A stretch of DNA of 36,936 bases from Flavobacteriaceae bacterium (GTDB lineage: Bacteria > Bacteroidota > Bacteroidia > Flavobacteriales > Flavobacteriaceae). The stretch covers positions 1 through 36,936 of the forward strand of contig WGBX01000171.1 of NCBI GenBank assembly GCA_015494075.1. Direction: 5' to 3'. Shown here one piece after another: positions 8,779 through 18,036 of the stretch. Under the pieces are notes generated by a model. It was not told the origin of the DNA. It did no database searches and was given only the letters and a program-made list of their open reading frames with translations. Positions within the stretch are counted from its first letter, which is position 1. Every line of letters begins with the position of its first letter. The translations under genes were made by a program, and so were the position numbers.

Positions 8779-11139
8779 TCAAAATTTATAAAGTATTAAG
8801 TTATTGGCACTATCATATACTAATAAATATTTTCCGTTTTGATTATATTTAAAATCTAAAACTTGTTGACCAATGATAGGAAAATTTTTCAGAAGTTGTC
8901 CTTTCTTATTAAATGCATATATTTTGTTATTGTCTTTATTTGCAACAAATATATAAGTTTGTTTAGGTATTTGGTATATTTCGGGTGGATTATAGGTGCC
9001 CAAATCCAAATCTTTTATTTTTTTATTAAGGAGTAATTTATTACCGGCAATCGCAGCCATAGTATTGGCTTTTATATCTGATAAAATATGATCTCCTAAA
9101 TCTAACTTGGCTTTTTTAATATTTCCAGATAAATCTATGGCTATCAAGTTATTATTGTCGTCAATGGTGACAAATTTTTGTTGATAAACATTCCAGTCGT
9201 TTTGTTTAGTATTAAACTTTTGTTTGATTTTTATTCTTTGTTGTCCTCTTCTGTTAATTAAATATAAATGCCCTTGTTGGTCTTGTAATAGGATAAAATC
9301 TTTATTGTTTATCCTAAAATGCTGAGGTATTTTAGCTATTTTATTTAAAGCTTTAAAATTAAACCCTTTAACTTTATGACCTTCGTTGTCATATAAATTA
9401 AAGTATTTGCCTTGTGTTAGTCCAAACCTGTATTTACGGTTACGATCGTAGTCAAATACACTTATGCCTTGTGTAATTTCTGTTTTAAAATGTTTTGGAA
9501 AATTATCAACAGTTCGTCCCAACCTGTCTATAATATACCATTCATGCGGGGTTACAAACGTATATTGTATTTTTTTATTTTTGAATAAATCTACTTGTTT
9601 AATTGGACCTGTAATAAAATCTTTAAGCGGCAACTGCCATAAAGTGCGACCTTTTAAATTTATGAAATTTAAATACTTGTTTGCGTCTTGATAAATGATA
9701 TTGAAATGTTTGGTTTTATGGTTAAAAACCAATTGTGGTTTAATAGGTGGACGTTTATCCATAGAATAAGTTAATACTTGTTCTACCAGCCCTTGTCCGT
9801 CAGTGCCTTGAATGTTTTGTAAGACTAAATTTGTAAAGCAAAGATTATTTTCTACTTTAAAAGTTAAGGCTTTCATAAAAGATTGACCATCTATTTTTAC
9901 TTTATTTTTGAATAAAACAAGATGATAATTATCTGGAATTTCGGCTTGCAATTTACTGTAAGTCTGACTTTTTGCTAATGTCGAATGATTTTGATAGTCG
10001 TTGATGATTTTTTCTAAATAAGCTTGGGTTTCAGTAATAATAATTTTACCATCGACAAGACTAAAAAATTTAGCGTTCATTTTGGGTAAAAAACCTGAAA
10101 ATTGACTATTGATCAATTCCGGATTATCAAATTTATAAAGGTCATAATTGTTAAACTCTTTAACCTTTATTGGTTCTTCTCCAATTAAGTCTGATAGGGT
10201 TTCTAAATATAAAATAATGGCTTTATTGCTTTTCTCATTAAAAAAACAAAATGCTTTTAGACTTTCAAATTTTTGTTTGTTAGGATTTGTCTGTTCAGAT
10301 GTATAGAGTTTATAGAGGCTCAATTGTTCTGAAAATTGTTCGTAGTTATCAAAACTAAAACTCAAATATGCATCTATGGAAAAGGGTAAAAGCTGCACAA
10401 TTTTTTGATTATCAGGTGTGTTTTTTTTAAATAAAGAGTTTATAATACTGTTATTGTTTTCACTTATGCATAATCCGGTAGCAATTTGACGTTTAGTGTC
10501 AACCAAATCATAAAAAAACCAATTGCCTATCTCTGTCCATTTAAATTTTAATAAAGACTCAAAATACGTATCAGGTTTTAATTGTTCGGTCAATACAATC
10601 AGATTTAAAGCAGCATTGTCATCTAAACTTTTTAGTCCTTTCAAAAAATTTTTATTATGCGATAGTTGCCCAAAATCATCTTGATCTCTAATGGTATTTT
10701 CTAATAAAAGCCTTTGATTAGAAATTAGATTTATATCTTTAATTTGGGTGCCGTAATAGGTATGATTGTGAAATGTTGTTTTATAAATTTTAAATTGATC
10801 ATAGGTACCCGCAACATCTTTAAAAATTACATGTAAGGAATCATGCCTGCCTATTGCTACAAATCCCTTAATTTTACTGTTATTTTGCAGAATATTAATT
10901 ATATATGGCAATTTAAAGTTTGCATATGCTAAGAAATCTTTATCTGCTTGATTTAAATAGGTTCCTAATATAATTGGATTGGTTTGTTGAATGACATTTT
11001 TTTTATTGATCTTTATTGCATATGAAGCTTGTGGTAATACATAATCAAATAATGAAACCGAAACTTTTTTTGAGGGGGACTCACAAGCTAATAGGTTTAC
11101 TATCAAAAAAATGGCTATTAATTTGGAAATGTGATGCAT
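8779..11139 (-). CDS. Large lipoprotein with DUF3352-like N-terminus and C-terminal beta-propeller
   Basis: This is a 786-residue lipoprotein: the signal ends in the lipobox LLAC at Cys19. Residues about 25-440 are a long alpha/beta region resembling DUF3352-type proteins (weak match from memory). Residues about 470-786 contain a motif of hydrophobic strand, xxxGxx turn and strand repeated at least six times: NLKGRTLWQLPL (about 494), DRLGRTVDNFP (538), DNEGHKVKGF (584), NRRGQQRIKI (629), DLSGNIKKAKL (669) and NKKGQLLKNFP (744). That pattern indicates a six- or seven-bladed beta-propeller. It has its own -7 box upstream and no close partner gene. Related large proteins are common in Bacteroidota and, as I recall, are sometimes mislabelled ribonuclease HII because of gene neighbourhood. 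Function unknown; an envelope binding or scaffold role is inferred. Confidence 0.7.
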   Translation of the reverse strand: MHHISKLIAIFLIVNLLACESPSKKVSVSLFDYVLPQASYAIKINKKNVIQQTNPIILGTYLNQADKDFLAYANFKLPYIINILQNNSKIKGFVAIGRHDSLHVIFKDVAGTYDQFKIYKTTFHNHTYYGTQIKDINLISNQRLLLENTIRDQDDFGQLSHNKNFLKGLKSLDDNAALNLIVLTEQLKPDTYFESLLKFKWTEIGNWFFYDLVDTKRQIATGLCISENNNSIINSLFKKNTPDNQKIVQLLPFSIDAYLSFSFDNYEQFSEQLSLYKLYTSEQTNPNKQKFESLKAFCFFNEKSNKAIILYLETLSDLIGEEPIKVKEFNNYDLYKFDNPELINSQFSGFLPKMNAKFFSLVDGKIIITETQAYLEKIINDYQNHSTLAKSQTYSKLQAEIPDNYHLVLFKNKVKIDGQSFMKALTFKVENNLCFTNLVLQNIQGTDGQGLVEQVLTYSMDKRPPIKPQLVFNHKTKHFNIIYQDANKYLNFINLKGRTLWQLPLKDFITGPIKQVDLFKNKKIQYTFVTPHEWYIIDRLGRTVDNFPKHFKTEITQGISVFDYDRNRKYRFGLTQGKYFNLYDNEGHKVKGFNFKALNKIAKIPQHFRINNKDFILLQDQQGHLYLINRRGQQRIKIKQKFNTKQNDWNVYQQKFVTIDDNNNLIAIDLSGNIKKAKLDLGDHILSDIKANTMAAIAGNKLLLNKKIKDLDLGTYNPPEIYQIPKQTYIFVANKDNNKIYAFNKKGQLLKNFPIIGQQVLDFKYNQNGKYLLVYDSANNLILYKF

Positions 11140-11168
11140 ATAAAAATCAATTTTAATGTTTGGTGCTA

Positions 11169-11176
11169 CAAAGATA
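11169..11176 (-). promoter_or_regulatory. Promoter -7 box for the beta-propeller lipoprotein
   Basis: TATCTTTG on the minus strand is an exact TAnnTTTG box, 29 bases before the ATG at 11139. No clear -33 TTG at the expected distance. Confidence 0.5.
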
Positions 11177-11254
11177 CATAAACCAAAGTGGACTTAAAAG
11201 CGTTTTAAAGACTTCTCTATAAAACATATTTAATTAATGTTTTAATATCTAATC

Positions 11255-11297
11255 ATTTACTTTTTTGGAAGTAAATACACAAATATTTGTATCTTTA
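11255..11297 (+). promoter_or_regulatory. Promoter with overlapping palindrome ahead of HMG-CoA lyase
   Basis: TTG (11265-11267), a 22-base spacer and TATCTTTA (11290-11297, one mismatch to TAnnTTTG) form a promoter. The -33 TTG lies in the 6-base centre of an inverted repeat, ATTTACTT (11255-11262) / AAGTAAAT (11269-11276), a possible repressor or activator site. Confidence 0.45.
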
Positions 11298-11316
11298 TGT
11301 TCCAAAAAATCATCAT

Positions 11317-12186
11317 TTGAACAAAAGCTTAAAAATTATCGAATGTCCTCGTGATGCTATGCAAGGCTTGAAGTATTTTATCCCAACCAAAGATAAAGTA
11401 CGATATATACAAAGTTTGCTTGATGTAGGTTTTGACACTATTGATTTCGGTAGTTTTGTTTCGCCAAAAGCCATTCCTCAAATGAAAGATACTGCTGAGG
11501 TTGTAGCAGCATTGGATTTATCTCAAACGGCAACTAAATTACTAGCTATTATTGCCAATTTACGAGGTGCCAAGTCTGCTGTACAATTTAATCAAATTGC
11601 ATATTTAGGTTATCCTTTCTCACTTTCAGAGATTTTTCAGATGCGAAATACAGCAAAAACCATCAGTCAGTCATGTGACTTACTGCAACAAATTATGGAT
11701 TTGTCCGTGCAATATGATAAAACAGTAAATGTCTATTTTTCAATGGGATTCGGCAATCCGTATGGCGATCCATGGAATGAAGAAATTGTTGAAGAATGGG
11801 TAGTTAAAGTCAGAGCCATGGGTGTGCGGTTAATTTCACTTTCTGATACAGTTGGGACGGCTGATCCACATACGATACAAAAAATATTTTCTTATCTAAT
11901 TCCTAAATATCCGGATATTGAGTTTGGTGCACATTTGCATACTCACCCTACAACATGGCATGAAAAAGTAGACGCTGCGTATCAAGCAGGTTGTCGTCGT
12001 TTTGATAGTGCGATTAAAGGTTTTGGGGGCTGTCCAATGGCAAAAGATGAGCTGGTCGGCAACTTGCCTACCGAAAAACTTTTAACTTATTTTACTCAAA
12101 ATAAAATTGAAACCGGCATAAAAATGACGCGTTTCGAGAATGCTTATAATGAAGCACAAAAAGTGTTTTTAGGAAATAACCTTTAA
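11317..12186 (+). CDS. Hydroxymethylglutaryl-CoA lyase
   Basis: This is a TIM-barrel enzyme of the HMGL-like family that cleaves HMG-CoA to acetoacetate and acetyl-CoA, the last step of leucine degradation. Numbering from the TTG at 11317 gives a 289-residue protein. It shows IIECPRDAMQG with the catalytic Arg12-Asp13 pair, then FGSFVSPKAIPQMKDT, a metal-binding HLH (His206, His208) in GAHLHTHP, and FGGCPMAKDELVGNLPTE with the signature cysteine Cys239. No ATG is in frame before the conserved RDAMQG block; TTG at 11317 (starting LNKSLKIIE) matches where the family begins, whereas the upstream TTG at 11287 would overlap the -7 box. The gene stands alone between two minus-strand genes. Homocitrate or isopropylmalate synthase relatives share the fold but lack this cysteine signature. 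Confidence 0.88.
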   Translation: MNKSLKIIECPRDAMQGLKYFIPTKDKVRYIQSLLDVGFDTIDFGSFVSPKAIPQMKDTAEVVAALDLSQTATKLLAIIANLRGAKSAVQFNQIAYLGYPFSLSEIFQMRNTAKTISQSCDLLQQIMDLSVQYDKTVNVYFSMGFGNPYGDPWNEEIVEEWVVKVRAMGVRLISLSDTVGTADPHTIQKIFSYLIPKYPDIEFGAHLHTHPTTWHEKVDAAYQAGCRRFDSAIKGFGGCPMAKDELVGNLPTEKLLTYFTQNKIETGIKMTRFENAYNEAQKVFLGNNL

Positions 12187-12416
12187 TTTTTCAAATTAAA
12201 CAGATTTATTTTAACTGATACATACGGACAAATTTACAGAGCTTTTTCAATGATTAGTAAAAACTCTTGCTTGTTAACGACTAAAATTTTTATAGTTTGT
12301 AAGCTGTCTGCTTTAATTGCTTGGTAGCTTATAAAGTACTTTTTACTTATATTTAATTAACAAATACAAGAAAAAAATAAAACAATCATCCGGCTGAAAC
12401 CTGCAGTTATTTACAA

Positions 12417-15230
12417 CTAGATTACTAAATTAACAATTTTTCCGGGGACAACTATCACTTTTTTCAATTGTTTATCTGCTAAAATATTTTGCACTTTTGT
12501 GTCTGCCAGTACAGTTTTTTCAATGGTTTCTTTATCCATTTCTGCCGGTAAATCTATTTTATGTCGCATTTTACCATTGACCATAATAGGATAGGTTTTG
12601 GTGCTTTCTTTTAGGTAACGGGCTTCATATTTCGGATAGGCTTCAAAGGCAATACTTTGGTCATGGCCCAACTCTTCCCACAAATCTTCAGCTAAATGTG
12701 GTGCAAATGGTGCTAACAAAATCACTAGCGGCGATAAAATCTGTTGTTTATTGGTTTTGAGTTTACCCAATTCGTTAACCGCAATCATAAATTGGCTGAC
12801 GGCTGTATTAAAAGAAAAATTTTCAATATCTTCTGTAACTTTTTTAATGGTTTTATGTAAAATACGTAATTCCTGTTCGGTGGGTTTTTGCAAGGATACA
12901 TCAAACATTCCATTATTGTGAAATAATGACCAAAACTTGCGTAAAAAATTATGTACACCTTTCAATCCGGCAGTATTCCATGGTTTGGCTATTTCTATTG
13001 GACCCAAAAACATCTCATACATTCGCAAAGTATCGGCACCGTATTGGGCGACAATATCATCCGGATTAACGACATTGTATTTAGATTTTGACATTTTTTC
13101 CACTTCACGCCCGACTTTATATTTGCCATCTTCCAAGATAAATTCGGCATCGGCAAAATCGGGACGCCAAGCTTTAAATTTGTCTATGTCTAGATAATCG
13201 TAATCATCTACCATATTGACATCTACGTGAATGGGCGTTGTTTCATATTGATCTTTTAAGCCCAATGATACAAATTTGTTAGTGCCGTTGATACGATAAG
13301 CAAATGCCGAATAGCCCAAAATCATACCTTGATTAATTAATTTGACGCTGTATTCCGGTGCCGGCACTTTTTCGATATCATATAAAAACTTTTGCCAAAA
13401 ACGACTGTAAAGCAAGTGACCCGTAGCGTGTTCACTACCACCGAGATACAAATCTACTTTTTGCCAGTAGCTTATAGCTTCTTTACCAAACGGCTCACTG
13501 TCATTGTGCGGATCCATATAACGATTAAAATACCAAGAACTGCCTGCCCAACCCGGCATGGTATTCAGCTCAATGGGAAATACATTTTCGTTATCAATCA
13601 ACTCGACAGATACCACCTGTCCGGCAGTTTCATCCCATGCCCAATTTTTGGCATTTCCCAAAGGTGGTTGTCCGTCTTCTGTTGGTAAATATTTTTCTAC
13701 TTCGGGCAATTCTAAAGGCAAATGTTGTTCAGGTATTGCCGTAGCGACACCGTTTTTAAAATATACCGGTACCGGCTCACCCCAATAACGTTGTCGAGAG
13801 AAAACCGCATCGCGTAAGCGGTAATTGATTTCGGCTTTGCCAGCACCGCGTTTTTCCAATTCGGTAATCATACGCGGAATGGCTTCTTTTGCCGGTAAAC
13901 CGTTTAAAAATCCGGAATTCGTTAAGACGGCGTCTTTATCTTCATTGGCTTTCTCACTGATATCGTTACCTTCAAAGATATTGATAATCGGAATGTCAAA
14001 TTGGCGCGCAAATTCATAATCACGTTGGTCGCCCGAAGGTACTGCCATAATTGCGCCGGTGCCGTATCCGGCAAGCACATAATCGCTGATCCAAATCGGC
14101 ACTTTTTCACCGGTCAATGGATGTTCGGCATAGGCACCGGTAAATACGCCGGTTTTTTCTTTGACTTCGGTCATGCGTTCGCGTTCGGTTTTTCGAGCAG
14201 CTTGTGCTTGATAGGCTTGTACTTTTTCAAGTTGTTCGGGTGTGGTTATCTCATTGACCAATTCGTGTTCGGGGGCCATAACCATAAATGTTACACCGTA
14301 AAGTGTATCGGCACGGGTGGTAAATACATCAAAAGTTTTGTTGCTGCCGGATACTTTAAAAGTGATACGTGCGCCTACTGATTTGCCTATCCAATTGCGT
14401 TGCATTTCTTTTAATGAGTCCGGCCAGTCGATGGTGTCCAAATCGTTTAGTAAACGTTCGGCATAAGCAGTAATGCGCATCATCCATTGACGCATTTTTT
14501 TGCGCTCAACCGGATGTCCGCCACGTTCTGAAACTCCGTTGACAACTTCATCATTGGCTAAAACAGTTCCTAATGCCGGACACCAATTGACTTCAGCTTC
14601 GGCCAAATATGTCAAGCGGTATTTGTGTAAAATAGTGTCTTTTTGCTTGGGTGTCATAGCCAACCATTCATTGGCCGAAAAGTTTGGTGTGTCAGCATCG
14701 CAAGCTGCATTAATACCGGTATTACCTTGAGTTTCGAATATCTTAATTAGCTCGGTTACCGGTTCGGCTTTGTCAGTATCTTTGTTGTACCATGACTTAA
14801 AAAGTTGTAAAAATATCCACTGTGTCCATTTATAAAATTTGGGATCGGAGGTGCGTACTTCACGTGACCAATCAAATGAAAAACCGATTTTATCCATTTG
14901 TTCGCGATAGCGCTTAATATTTTGTTCGGTTGTTATAGCCGGATGTTGTCCTGTTAAAATAGCATACTGTTCTGCCGGTAAGCCAAAAGAATCATAACCC
15001 ATTGGGTGTAAGACGTTAAAACCTTGATGTCTTTTGTAACGGGCATAAATATCAGAAGCGATATAACCGAGCGGATGACCTACATGTAGTCCGGCACCGG
15101 ATGGATACGGAAACATATCTAATACATAGTATTTGGGTTTGGTAGAATAGTTTTTGGTTTTGAAAGTTTGATTTTCAGCCCAATACTTTTGCCATTTGTG
15201 GTCTATACGGTTAAAATCGTAGGTCTTCAT
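12417..15230 (-). CDS. leuS: Leucyl-tRNA synthetase
   Basis: This is a 937-residue class I aminoacyl-tRNA synthetase charging tRNA-Leu. The N-terminus carries DMFPYPSGAGLHVGHPLGY with the HIGH-type motif HVGH at residues 49-52. The CP1 editing domain (about 225-430) includes TTRADTLYG and MAVPSGDQRDYEFA, whose acidic residues bind mischarged amino acid. The signature KMSKS lies at about 712-716, followed by the anticodon-binding helical domain. An insertion near residues 150-190 lengthens it compared with the Escherichia coli enzyme, as I recall is usual in Bacteroidota. It is a single-gene unit with its own -7 box. The visible motifs are intact. Confidence 0.98.
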   Translation of the reverse strand: MKTYDFNRIDHKWQKYWAENQTFKTKNYSTKPKYYVLDMFPYPSGAGLHVGHPLGYIASDIYARYKRHQGFNVLHPMGYDSFGLPAEQYAILTGQHPAITTEQNIKRYREQMDKIGFSFDWSREVRTSDPKFYKWTQWIFLQLFKSWYNKDTDKAEPVTELIKIFETQGNTGINAACDADTPNFSANEWLAMTPKQKDTILHKYRLTYLAEAEVNWCPALGTVLANDEVVNGVSERGGHPVERKKMRQWMMRITAYAERLLNDLDTIDWPDSLKEMQRNWIGKSVGARITFKVSGSNKTFDVFTTRADTLYGVTFMVMAPEHELVNEITTPEQLEKVQAYQAQAARKTERERMTEVKEKTGVFTGAYAEHPLTGEKVPIWISDYVLAGYGTGAIMAVPSGDQRDYEFARQFDIPIINIFEGNDISEKANEDKDAVLTNSGFLNGLPAKEAIPRMITELEKRGAGKAEINYRLRDAVFSRQRYWGEPVPVYFKNGVATAIPEQHLPLELPEVEKYLPTEDGQPPLGNAKNWAWDETAGQVVSVELIDNENVFPIELNTMPGWAGSSWYFNRYMDPHNDSEPFGKEAISYWQKVDLYLGGSEHATGHLLYSRFWQKFLYDIEKVPAPEYSVKLINQGMILGYSAFAYRINGTNKFVSLGLKDQYETTPIHVDVNMVDDYDYLDIDKFKAWRPDFADAEFILEDGKYKVGREVEKMSKSKYNVVNPDDIVAQYGADTLRMYEMFLGPIEIAKPWNTAGLKGVHNFLRKFWSLFHNNGMFDVSLQKPTEQELRILHKTIKKVTEDIENFSFNTAVSQFMIAVNELGKLKTNKQQILSPLVILLAPFAPHLAEDLWEELGHDQSIAFEAYPKYEARYLKESTKTYPIMVNGKMRHKIDLPAEMDKETIEKTVLADTKVQNILADKQLKKVIVVPGKIVNLVI

Positions 15231-15253
15231 TTTTGCAATTTTTTAAGTAGAGG

Positions 15254-15261
15254 CAAAGATA
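15254..15261 (-). promoter_or_regulatory. Promoter -7 box for leuS
   Basis: TATCTTTG on the minus strand is an exact TAnnTTTG box, 23 bases upstream of the leuS ATG. No clear -33 TTG. Confidence 0.5.
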
Positions 15262-15381
15262 AGAAATTATAGGCTAAGAAATAGGACTACTACTGGTGTT
15301 TTTTAAAGTAACTTGTATTTAAACCTGATATTGTCCAGATTAAATTAATCCTTCATTTTATTTAAAAGCATTGTTGTAGTT

Positions 15382-16977
15382 TTATGAAGAAATAATTTGG
15401 ATAACGCTAGCTTTTTGTGCTTTTAATATTTGTTCAAAAGCCATTGGATTAACTGATGTTAATAGGTTGAACCGGTCGATAATCACTATAGGTTTTTCTT
15501 GTAAAATACCACGGGCAAATGCTAAAAATTCTTTCTGTAAATCATTCAATTGTAAGCCATTTTCTCCGATTGGATCATTCAAATTCAAATTTATTTCAAA
15601 TTTTTTTCGCAGTAGGTCATACGTGTTTTGAAGTCTTGTTTTAGTGTGTTTTGAACGGAATCTTGTAAGGGCTTCGTAAACGGTTTTTCCGGTAAATGGC
15701 AGTTGAAGTGAACTAACGGCTATATTTTGTCTAACAGAATGAGGTGAAAAATTTTTGATATTTTTACGGTTGATGCTTATTATTCCTGTGTAATTTTCTT
15801 TAATGCGTAAAAGCGCCAATATAATATCATTAGAAGAGACATTTTTGGGCAATTTAAGTTTGTTTACTTGACATTTTTCTACTTTAAAAAAGAAAGGTTG
15901 TGCACTATGAAATTGAACATTTTCAAATTGTATTACAGGTTTGTTGACTTTTAATTTTTCTCCTGACAAAACAGACTCTTGTTCTAATGAAAGTATATGA
16001 TTGAGTTTTGTTAATGAAATATTACCCAATTTATATACAGTTTCTACCATAAATAAACGTCTTATAACAGGCAGAATGGTGATGTAAAGTAAAATGAAAC
16101 TGATAAGATTACTTTGTGTAGCTTCATGTTTGGTAGTTGAAGCGTAAAAAATCCATAACACAATTGTTAAAATAAAATACTGGATAAAGGCAATAAAACC
16201 TTTGTTTATAACAAACCATTGGTTATATTTTATACTACTTTGTTTGACATATTCTGATCTTTTTTGATATTTTTTAAGCTCGGTTTTTTGCTTATTATGA
16301 GCAATAATATTAATGATACTATGTAGCGAACGGCTGACAAAAGATAATTGTCCTGAGGTTTTATTACGTTTTTGTAGAGAGTGCTCTTCAACTTTTTGGT
16401 TAATCCAACGTAATATTAAATAAAAAAACAGAGATAAAAATATTATAACAATACTGCCGGCATGATTTAATTTATATAGCCACCATAAGGCAATTATAAT
16501 CATTATGCTGTCGATTAAAACCCGGATGGTACCTTTTACATACAAATTTTTTAAACTGTTTATATCACCAGAATATCTTAATAAATATTTACCGATACCT
16601 TTATTTCTGTAAGTTTTATAATGTATATAAAGTTGATGGTTAAACAGGAAATCTTTTATTTCTTTGATAAATATTGCAGCTTCGCGACGTAAAAGGTATT
16701 CGTATAGAAAAAAAAATATAAATCGTAAAGTAATAAGTGCCAAAAATAAAATTAAAAATTTCGGTACGGTGTTCCACCAATTATCAGGTATAATTTTTAG
16801 TGACCGGACCCTTCGAGGATGCAAGTTAAAAAGCAGCTGATAATATTTGCCAATACTAACAGGAATTAAAATGGTCAAAACATTGGCTATAATTCCAATT
16901 AAAATTATTCCGATGCTTGCTTTTTTATGATGCTGAATATATTGCCAGATAAAATTTTTGTCAGATTTAAAGATCAT
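15382..16977 (-). CDS. ABC-exporter-like half transporter with catalytically dead nucleotide-binding domain
   Basis: This 531-residue protein has the frame of a type IV ABC exporter. There are about six transmembrane helices in residues 20-310 (for example SIGIILIGIIANVLTILIPV and FLILFLALITLRFIFFFLYE), then an NBD-like region from about 348. The NBD is degenerate. The Walker A position reads LPKNVSSNDIILALLRI (about 376-392) with no GxxGxGKS/T lysine. The signature expected after GENG reads LQLNDLQKEFLAFARGIL (about 475-492) in place of LSGGQ. Walker B reads PIVIIDRF with Arg501 where the catalytic Glu belongs. The protein stops at VIQIISS before an H-loop histidine. ATP hydrolysis is therefore very unlikely. 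The domain order and the GENG...AFARGIL scaffold remain, so this looks like a maintained pseudo-ATPase, not random decay. The gene overlaps the upstream P-loop NTPase gene by 11 bases. Confidence 0.8.
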   Translation of the reverse strand: MIFKSDKNFIWQYIQHHKKASIGIILIGIIANVLTILIPVSIGKYYQLLFNLHPRRVRSLKIIPDNWWNTVPKFLILFLALITLRFIFFFLYEYLLRREAAIFIKEIKDFLFNHQLYIHYKTYRNKGIGKYLLRYSGDINSLKNLYVKGTIRVLIDSIMIIIALWWLYKLNHAGSIVIIFLSLFFYLILRWINQKVEEHSLQKRNKTSGQLSFVSRSLHSIINIIAHNKQKTELKKYQKRSEYVKQSSIKYNQWFVINKGFIAFIQYFILTIVLWIFYASTTKHEATQSNLISFILLYITILPVIRRLFMVETVYKLGNISLTKLNHILSLEQESVLSGEKLKVNKPVIQFENVQFHSAQPFFFKVEKCQVNKLKLPKNVSSNDIILALLRIKENYTGIISINRKNIKNFSPHSVRQNIAVSSLQLPFTGKTVYEALTRFRSKHTKTRLQNTYDLLRKKFEINLNLNDPIGENGLQLNDLQKEFLAFARGILQEKPIVIIDRFNLLTSVNPMAFEQILKAQKASVIQIISS

Positions 16978-18034
16978 TGACAGCTAGTTTTTGCATTTCT
17001 GGTATATTACTAAAAACTTGATTAAATTGACGTTTATTCATAAAATCTTCTAAGGTAAAAATAGGAATATTTGTTATTTGTTTTGTTTCTTCGATCATCA
17101 GTGGACTTGCTGTAAACAATCCGGATAATAGAATAGGTTTTTTACCTACATTTTTTAAAAATTCAATACCACTTTTAACAGATAGACTATCGGCACATGA
17201 AAGAATTGTGTTATCTATAATTTGCATAAAGGGTTTGTAATTCAGTAAGTTTTTGGTTTCACGTTGTAACAATCCATCAGCAATTTCAATAATAACGACA
17301 TCAGGTTTTTCAGGTTCTATTTTACGGAGTAAACTTTCGAAAAGATTGAGTAAATCATTGGTGTCACATAAATATGTAGAAGGATAGCCACAATAGGAAA
17401 AATCTATAGCTTTGTCAGCACCACAATCTCTAACAAAACTACAATCTTTGGCATAAACTGTTCCGGTAAGTTTTATGAAAGCAACCTTTTTTCTTTGTTG
17501 TTTAAAAGCACGACTTAAATATGCAGCAGTAGTGGTCTTACCACTATCCATACTAGCTCCTAATGATAAGTAGACTGTATAGTCTCTTTTTTTGAACGGG
17601 TTAAATTTTTCAGGTTTGTCTTGATAAAATTTGGTGTTAATAACTTGGTTATTATTATCTACTGCATAGCCTATAAGTTGGACTTCTGTCGGCCCGATAT
17701 CTTCATATTTGGCATGCATAGATTTTAATATTCCAATTACACCACCTTGTCCTAAAATTTGGTAACGACTATAATATTTTTCAGGCAAATAACCTTCAAA
17801 TTGATTAGATGCATAACGTGTCCCAAATGTAGCTAATATCAGATCGCCAGGAAAAATATAGCTATTATTACCATTTACCCCTTGTAAAGCTTTGTGTTTT
17901 CCAATAGATAAAACTTTAAAAACTGCAACATCACCGGCTTTGGGCAAGTATGTTTTTTTTAGTTTTCGATTTATTTTATAATCATTAATATATTTCGTGA
18001 TGATGCTTCTTTTTATTTTTTTCATAGTGATCAT
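16967..18034 (-). CDS. SIMIBI-type P-loop NTPase (BioD/MobB/DUF1611-like) with N-terminal beta domain
   Basis: This 355-residue cytosolic protein has a Walker A motif GASMDSGKTTTAAYL (Gly159-Thr167 core, Lys166), then KVAFIKLTGTVYAKD (about 183-197), a Cys-rich stretch (Cys198, Cys204, Cys215, Cys223), and PDVVIIEIADGLLQRE (244-259) as Walker B-like segment. The order resembles dethiobiotin synthetase, MobB and DUF1611 proteins of the SIMIBI class. Residues about 33-125 form a separate beta-rich domain (GDVAVFKVLSIGKHKALQGV, IFPGDLILATFG) that I do not recognise. LLSGLFTASP near residue 302 is another distinctive motif. It lies two bases after the DUF2490 gene and overlaps the dead ABC-like gene downstream. 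An in-frame ATG at 18025 is an alternative start. Hypothesis: it powers or gates that membrane partner. Its substrate is unknown. Confidence 0.65.
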   Translation of the reverse strand: MITMKKIKRSIITKYINDYKINRKLKKTYLPKAGDVAVFKVLSIGKHKALQGVNGNNSYIFPGDLILATFGTRYASNQFEGYLPEKYYSRYQILGQGGVIGILKSMHAKYEDIGPTEVQLIGYAVDNNNQVINTKFYQDKPEKFNPFKKRDYTVYLSLGASMDSGKTTTAAYLSRAFKQQRKKVAFIKLTGTVYAKDCSFVRDCGADKAIDFSYCGYPSTYLCDTNDLLNLFESLLRKIEPEKPDVVIIEIADGLLQRETKNLLNYKPFMQIIDNTILSCADSLSVKSGIEFLKNVGKKPILLSGLFTASPLMIEETKQITNIPIFTLEDFMNKRQFNQVFSNIPEMQKLAVNDL

Positions 18035-18036
18035 TA

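Noticed and set aside
12187-12416. Possible small RNA or gene between HMG-CoA lyase and leuS
   Set aside because: No coding frame of note, no clear hairpin or promoter; seems ordinary spacer between convergent genes.
12937-14730. Several open frames of 60-126 codons on the plus strand opposite leuS
   Set aside because: leuS is a full, motif-complete gene on the other strand; these frames lack recognisable domains and arise from its codon pattern.
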